Source: Ancylostoma caninum
Lineage: Eukaryota; Nematoda; Chromadorea; Rhabditida; Ancylostomatidae
NCBI GenBank assembly: GCA_037903475.1
Contig: JBAJFG010000047.1
Location: 5,742,001 to 5,806,000 of the forward strand
DNA length: 64,000 nt
Direction: 5' to 3'
A program made the position numbers and the translations under genes. Of this stretch, positions 60,303 to 64,000 are shown piece after piece. Under the pieces are notes generated by a model. It ran no database searches. It was not told where the DNA came from and saw nothing but the letters and a program-made list of their open reading frames with translations. Position 1 is the stretch's first letter. The number at the start of each line of letters is the position of its first letter.

Positions 60303-60946
60303 GAATTTAGGGATGAGCCAGCGGCGAGAAGCCCTAGCATAACAGTTTACTCGCTTTCTGTTCTTACAGCCCCAAAAAAGGGCGTAGTCATAGGCTTGGT
60401 AGAGGCTGGAGGTTGAAAAATTACAATTTCCATTTTTTCAGATGAGAATTTTTGAAAAATTGGAATAAAGTTGTCTTACAGTGCAGTTAATTGTTCATCG
60501 TTTCCACATTTTTCATTGATTTGTTTTTAAATGCGTAACAGACCTGCACGAGACTTCATTTTTGAAGGCCGCTCGCATGTGCTGCGCTACATGCCACGTG
60601 ACACTCTGATTGTTTGCGTATCCACGCGTTTCATTGATATCACCGCTCTCGTACTCGTTTGATCCTCCTGTTTCCTGTTTTGTCATGTTCAAGCAAGTGG
60701 TGAGACGCGTGCCCACGAACATGGGCTGCTGATGTTTCCGCTATATACTTACAAGGGAAGGGCACGAACTCAAGCTGCGAAATCAAGATGACACCTATAC
60801 GGTTCGAGAGCTGTCCAAAAATGATGTTCAATTACGTACTTGAAATTTGCTGAATGGTCAATAGAAGCTCAGAAAAGGGGTGGAAAACTGACGCACACTG
60901 CAGGATTTGATCCTGCGAACATGTTCATGACAAGCGAGAAACTTAA

Positions 60947-61363
60947 AGGCAGTGTGTCAGCTCGTTTCGTAAGCTGAAAATACCAGCAGATTCTAGACCT
61001 CCTCGTCACGCTAATTCCAAAGATGTACGTCAAAGCTCATAAAAATGACGGAAACCCCGTCTTCGGAGGGTCCGAAAGTGCAGTTCACAGACCACCTGGG
61101 CGGAGCGGTCCGTGAATGTGCTGGCTGGCCGCCACGTCTGTAGCGTTGACCTACACGTCTACACGTGTCCGATCGATGAGATCAATGGCTTCACGCGTCC
61201 ACTTGGCTCGACAAACTGTTACAAATCCCGTCCCGAAAATCGTTTAAAAGTAGGGTTTAAAGACCTTATTGTAACATTTTAGGTATACCATCGGATTCAT
61301 CGTGCCGAGGAGATTCAGAACCTGGTAAAAGCTCGGACACGAAAACGAGGTGACACACTGCCT
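60947..61363 (+). mobile_element. MITE with AGGCAGTGTGTCA terminal inverted repeats, TTAA-flanked, copy 2
   Basis: The left end is AGGCAGTGTGTCAGCTCGTT and the right end AACGAGGTGACACACTGCCT, which are inverted repeats. TTAA lies on both sides (60943-60946 and 61364-61367), as expected for a TTAA target duplication of piggyBac type. TA duplication with longer ends is an alternative. No transposase is encoded. The element directly abuts the truncated reverse transcriptase. Confidence 0.82.
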
Positions 61364-61367
61364 TTAA

Positions 61368-61913
61368 GGTATACCACAAGGAGCATCGTGTAGTCCTCAG
61401 CTGGCTGACCGTACTTTAGCATTCATGGAATATGAGTTCATTAACAGTAAACTAAGGAGTGAAGATAACAGACTAATTCACCCCTATAATGGTACTTTCA
61501 GATATATTGATGATATATTACATGTATCGGACAATGTAGGTGTTTTTGAAAGTAGCTTAAAAGAAATATACCATTCCTCACTTTCAATGGAAAAGACTAA
61601 TGAAAACGTTTGAGAGATCAACTCTCTTGATCTCAGAATAACAATAAATAACGGTAAAATCGTTCATAGTCTGTACAACAAAACAGATGATTACTTCAGA
61701 GTTATTAGGTACCCTAATAATACCTCAAACATTCCCAAGCACATAATTACTAATGCATTTGTTGCAGAGGTAATACGAATAAGCAGAACTTGCTATAAAT
61801 TTGAAAACTTCAGAAGCAAAATTCTAGATTTGTGCGCGGTAAATCTTAGAAACGGCTGGACCACGCTAACAATAGAACCTTGTGTCAGGTCTTTAGAAAT
61901 AGACCTACAATAA
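61368..61913 (+). pseudogene. Decayed, 5'-truncated reverse transcriptase, Penelope-like type
   Basis: Frame 61368-61913 encodes 181 codons with one internal TGA (61611-61613). It starts GIPQGASCSPQLAD, the B motif of reverse transcriptases. It continues to FRYIDDIL with the catalytic Asp pair (YIDD, 61503-61514), then SLDLRI, VHSLYNKTDD and a thumb-like helix ending VIRISRTC. The order PQG / YIDD / LDL / LYxKxTD / RISRxC is what I know from Penelope-like elements. The palm motif A and everything before it are missing, because a MITE ends three bases upstream. No GIY-YIG endonuclease was seen downstream. It should be inactive. A related non-LTR class remains possible. Confidence 0.78.
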
Positions 61914-62115
61914 TTCGAAAATATGGATTTAAAAGCATAGTACATTTTCCACTTATACGAGAAGTGAAAGATAGACTGCTCGCTCCAATTACAAGTACTT
62001 AAACGCCCGTAGGCGAAAAATAGTAAGATGCGAATGTCAATGAATATTCTTCATAGTTAAAAAAAAAACTCGGTTAGATCTTCTGTGTGCATCTCATATT
62101 CTACTGAGCACCTTT

Positions 62116-62192
62116 TCGAGTCTCCTTGGGAACTACTGATGAGGGGCGCCAAGGAGGCCACACCTCCGGTCTAGTTCAAGCCCCGAAACCGG
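62116..62192 (+). ncRNA. Hammerhead-ribozyme-like core 3' of the reverse transcriptase
   Basis: CTGATGA (62136-62142) is followed by GGGGC, a loop with an inner GGAGG-CCACA-CCTCC hairpin, then GCCCC and GAAA (62185-62188). That is the hammerhead core with a 5-bp stem II. Penelope-like elements are known to carry hammerheads. Stem III and the flanking cleavage-site pairing could not be drawn; GTC at 62119-62121 is only a candidate. Confidence 0.4.
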
Positions 62193-62562
62193 ATTAGTGT
62201 GAAAAATAATGCAAGTCTTCATCTCAACGTTTCTCATCACTTACTTGTTTATCGTGTTCAGAACATTGTCTTGAATTTCATAAATTTGTATATTATAAGA
62301 AATGACTATTAGTTCCTGCAAACATTCTTCTATTACCTTTGCGCCATAACCATTTATCAGTGCAATAGGTGCTCGCGCACTCGTAGAGCCCTATCATGTG
62401 CGCCTGATAAAAACGCGCATAACTCCTTACAGAGACAGAACTCAGTGAGGATAAGAACAAATTTGACATCAGCGTCGCGAGTTGCCAATATCCATAGTGT
62501 CCATAGTGTGCTCCCCTTGCTCCACCTGCTATTCTGAGCTCTTGTAGAAGATCTAGCAGATT

Positions 62563-62826
62563 TCAAGTATAGGTCGTAACATTACGTTGGTCAGGCTCTC
62601 TACCCATATAGTTCACGTTATGGATTAGCAGCTTCTTTTCGTGCGCCTCCCTTATTAGGTCATAGAGGTGGTTTATAATTCTTAGAGGAACGTCGCTTTT
62701 TTTAAATTTATATTTATTCATCCAATACACCAAAAACTGGTGCATCACAATACAAGAGTTAATGCTTACCCGTAAGTAGGCATACAGTAATTGTACCCTA
62801 TCAATATAGTGGTAGAAATCAAACAT
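62563..62826 (-). CDS. Unrecognised protein-like frame near the right edge
   Basis: The 87-residue frame starts MFDFYHYIDRVQLLYAYLRV and holds LVYWMNKYKFKKSDVPLRII then NHLYDLIREAHEKKLLIHNV. It looks helical and evenly mixed. It ends at TGA, and a second frame (62357-62566) overlaps its stop by four bases. It could be part of a mobile element near the reverse transcriptase, or a chance frame. Confidence 0.2.
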   Translation of the reverse strand: MFDFYHYIDRVQLLYAYLRVSINSCIVMHQFLVYWMNKYKFKKSDVPLRIINHLYDLIREAHEKKLLIHNVNYMGREPDQRNVTTYT

Positions 62827-64000
62827 AACTGGATTACATTAAGAGATGGAACGTTAACCCTATAACTCTCGAAATTTTCTAGTTATTTTAACTTTTGTTC
62901 ATTTAATTTCCAAGGAAAACATCCACCCTTCAACCTGCACCCTTCCGTTCTCGGTCTCTTTCTTCTCTTTCACTTTTCAACTTTTTCATCCTTCTAGCAG
63001 TAAAAAATGACATACACACGAGAGTAATACCAATTGTGAAGAGAGCACAGACGGCTAGATGAGTTCTCTTGGTCCGCCCATCTCTTTGCATATTGATGGA
63101 GGACTTTTTGAAAAAAAAATTCTGTGTTATTTGACTGTACTTTCTGATTGTTATTTCATGCTGAATAATGGATACGGAACTACTTCCGTAAAGGAAATCT
63201 GATCCTCAACATAGGTAGATTTCCATATCATGTCCCTGCTTCTTGAATCCATAAAGTGCATTTGCCTGCGGTGTACCCACGCGTCATTGGCTGTAGGTCG
63301 AGGGCTTAAGTAATGCTGGCGTCCCCTTTTTCTTCTTCCGCATAACCTGAGATTGGAGGGGTCTTTTTAGCGAAGAATGACGTGATTTCTGTGGGAACAA
63401 GGTTGGCTTGAAAATGCGGCTGGATAGATATGACTATGGAGATTAGTGGGGAAATCTGGGATCATGGGGGATATTAGGAACTCTGTGGTTTCTTGGAGAG
63501 GGGCAAACATTCATAAGCGTTTGCGAGCAGAGAACCATATCCTGGGAGCCATTTGATGCATAGGTCTTGGAATCAAACGAAGCGCCAATTTACACGCCTT
63601 TGGAAATAAATTGCGAGGCCAAGAATTATAGCAAGTTGTTTCCTAGCGTTAATGCTGATCTTGTGCAACACGGAACAAGTGATCGGCCATTTCTGGCTTG
63701 GTAATTGGTTTCCTAGACGTGTCATTTGGTGCATCGTTGGATTTTATTCTACAAGCGGTTTGGTGAGCATATTGTCATCGTCTTGGATGTTGTTAGCGTA
63801 GGCACGGAGGAACGGAACTTTAGAACGAGAACGTGATGTGGGCGAAGTTGCAGTTTTTGATGCCTCAGAGCTCTCAAGCTCCCAGATTTCTTAGCTAAAC
63901 ATGCTTATCCAGCTATTCTCTGATTATTATGACGGAAACCACGTCATTTATTCGCTTAAAACCTCTGATCTTGGGACATATGATACATCCCGGATTCAAT

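Larger units (their letters stand above)
53383..60942. other. Gene desert, segment 5
   Basis: Contains MITE copies (54452 and 59420), the 70-bp palindrome, the GAAT satellite and a GC-rich island at about 59600-60330. No gene was recognised. Confidence 0.6.
61914..64000. other. Right edge: retroelement 3' tail, then unassigned sequence
   Basis: 61914-62230 is the 3' trailer of the reverse transcriptase fragment with the hammerhead-like core. From 62230 to 62830 only the two weak minus-strand frames were noted. From 62830 to 64000 I see no gene or repeat. Confidence 0.6.

Noticed and set aside
60900..60916. GCAGGATTTGATCCTGC resembles a tRNA T-arm
   Set aside because: No D-arm, anticodon arm or acceptor stem could be drawn around it; the apparent acceptor pairing comes from the adjacent MITE tip.
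1..64000. CRISPR array, phage-like or bacterial operon content
   Set aside because: No regularly spaced repeats with unique spacers and no polycistronic bacterial-style genes; the spliced nematode genes show a eukaryotic chromosome.

Overview
The window looks like a gene-poor piece of a strongylid-type (clade V, hookworm-like) nematode genome. Both recognisable genes have nematode-like protein sequences. Their exons are short, are separated by introns of 0.5 to 5.7 kb, and use ordinary GT-AG splice sites. Non-coding DNA is crowded with short inverted-repeat elements. Assignment to strongylids is an inference from gene content and intron style, not a database match.

Layout. From 1 to about 9.8 kb, plus strand, lies the 3' part of the mRNA-export / nuclear-pore WD40 gene rae-1 (C. 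elegans npp-17): three terminal coding exons at 997-1103, 6809-7003 and 9598-9681. The 5' exons lie left of the window. Its last two introns hold at least seven inverted-repeat insertions. From 12.8 to 15.7 kb, minus strand, lies a complete three-exon neuronal calcium sensor gene, here called ncs-2 (190 aa, N-myristoylation signal, EF-hands 2 to 4 intact, CPxG-type EF-hand 1). The two genes converge tail to tail. From memory, npp-17 and ncs-2 sit on the same cosmid (F10G8) in C. elegans, so this looks like conserved microsynteny.

From about 15.7 to 60.9 kb there is no gene I can name. This stretch holds several short GC/CpG-rich islands, a few unrecognised protein-like ORFs (30.8, 33.2, 47.8-48.6 and 60.2 kb), and many repeats. 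The repeats include about eight copies of a palindromic MITE family with ends like GATGCATCATTGAGATTACC, five copies of a family built around GTGATTGGTCAGTT, several fold-back elements, a 667-bp head-to-head pair of tRNA-like SINE units (42.9-43.6 kb), a perfect spacerless 70-bp palindrome (57.3 kb) and a 4-bp-period satellite (57.6-57.8 kb).

The right end (60.9-62.2 kb) has a MITE flanked by TTAA. It abuts a decayed, 5'-truncated reverse transcriptase of Penelope-like type, followed by a hammerhead-ribozyme-like core. A related copy of that MITE, in reverse orientation and with an added 39-bp-arm hairpin, lies at the left end of the window.

The named genes do not form a pathway: rae-1 acts in nuclear mRNA export and ncs-2 in neuronal calcium signalling. 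I found no CRISPR array, no rRNA, no intact tRNA gene and no bacterial or viral gene cluster.
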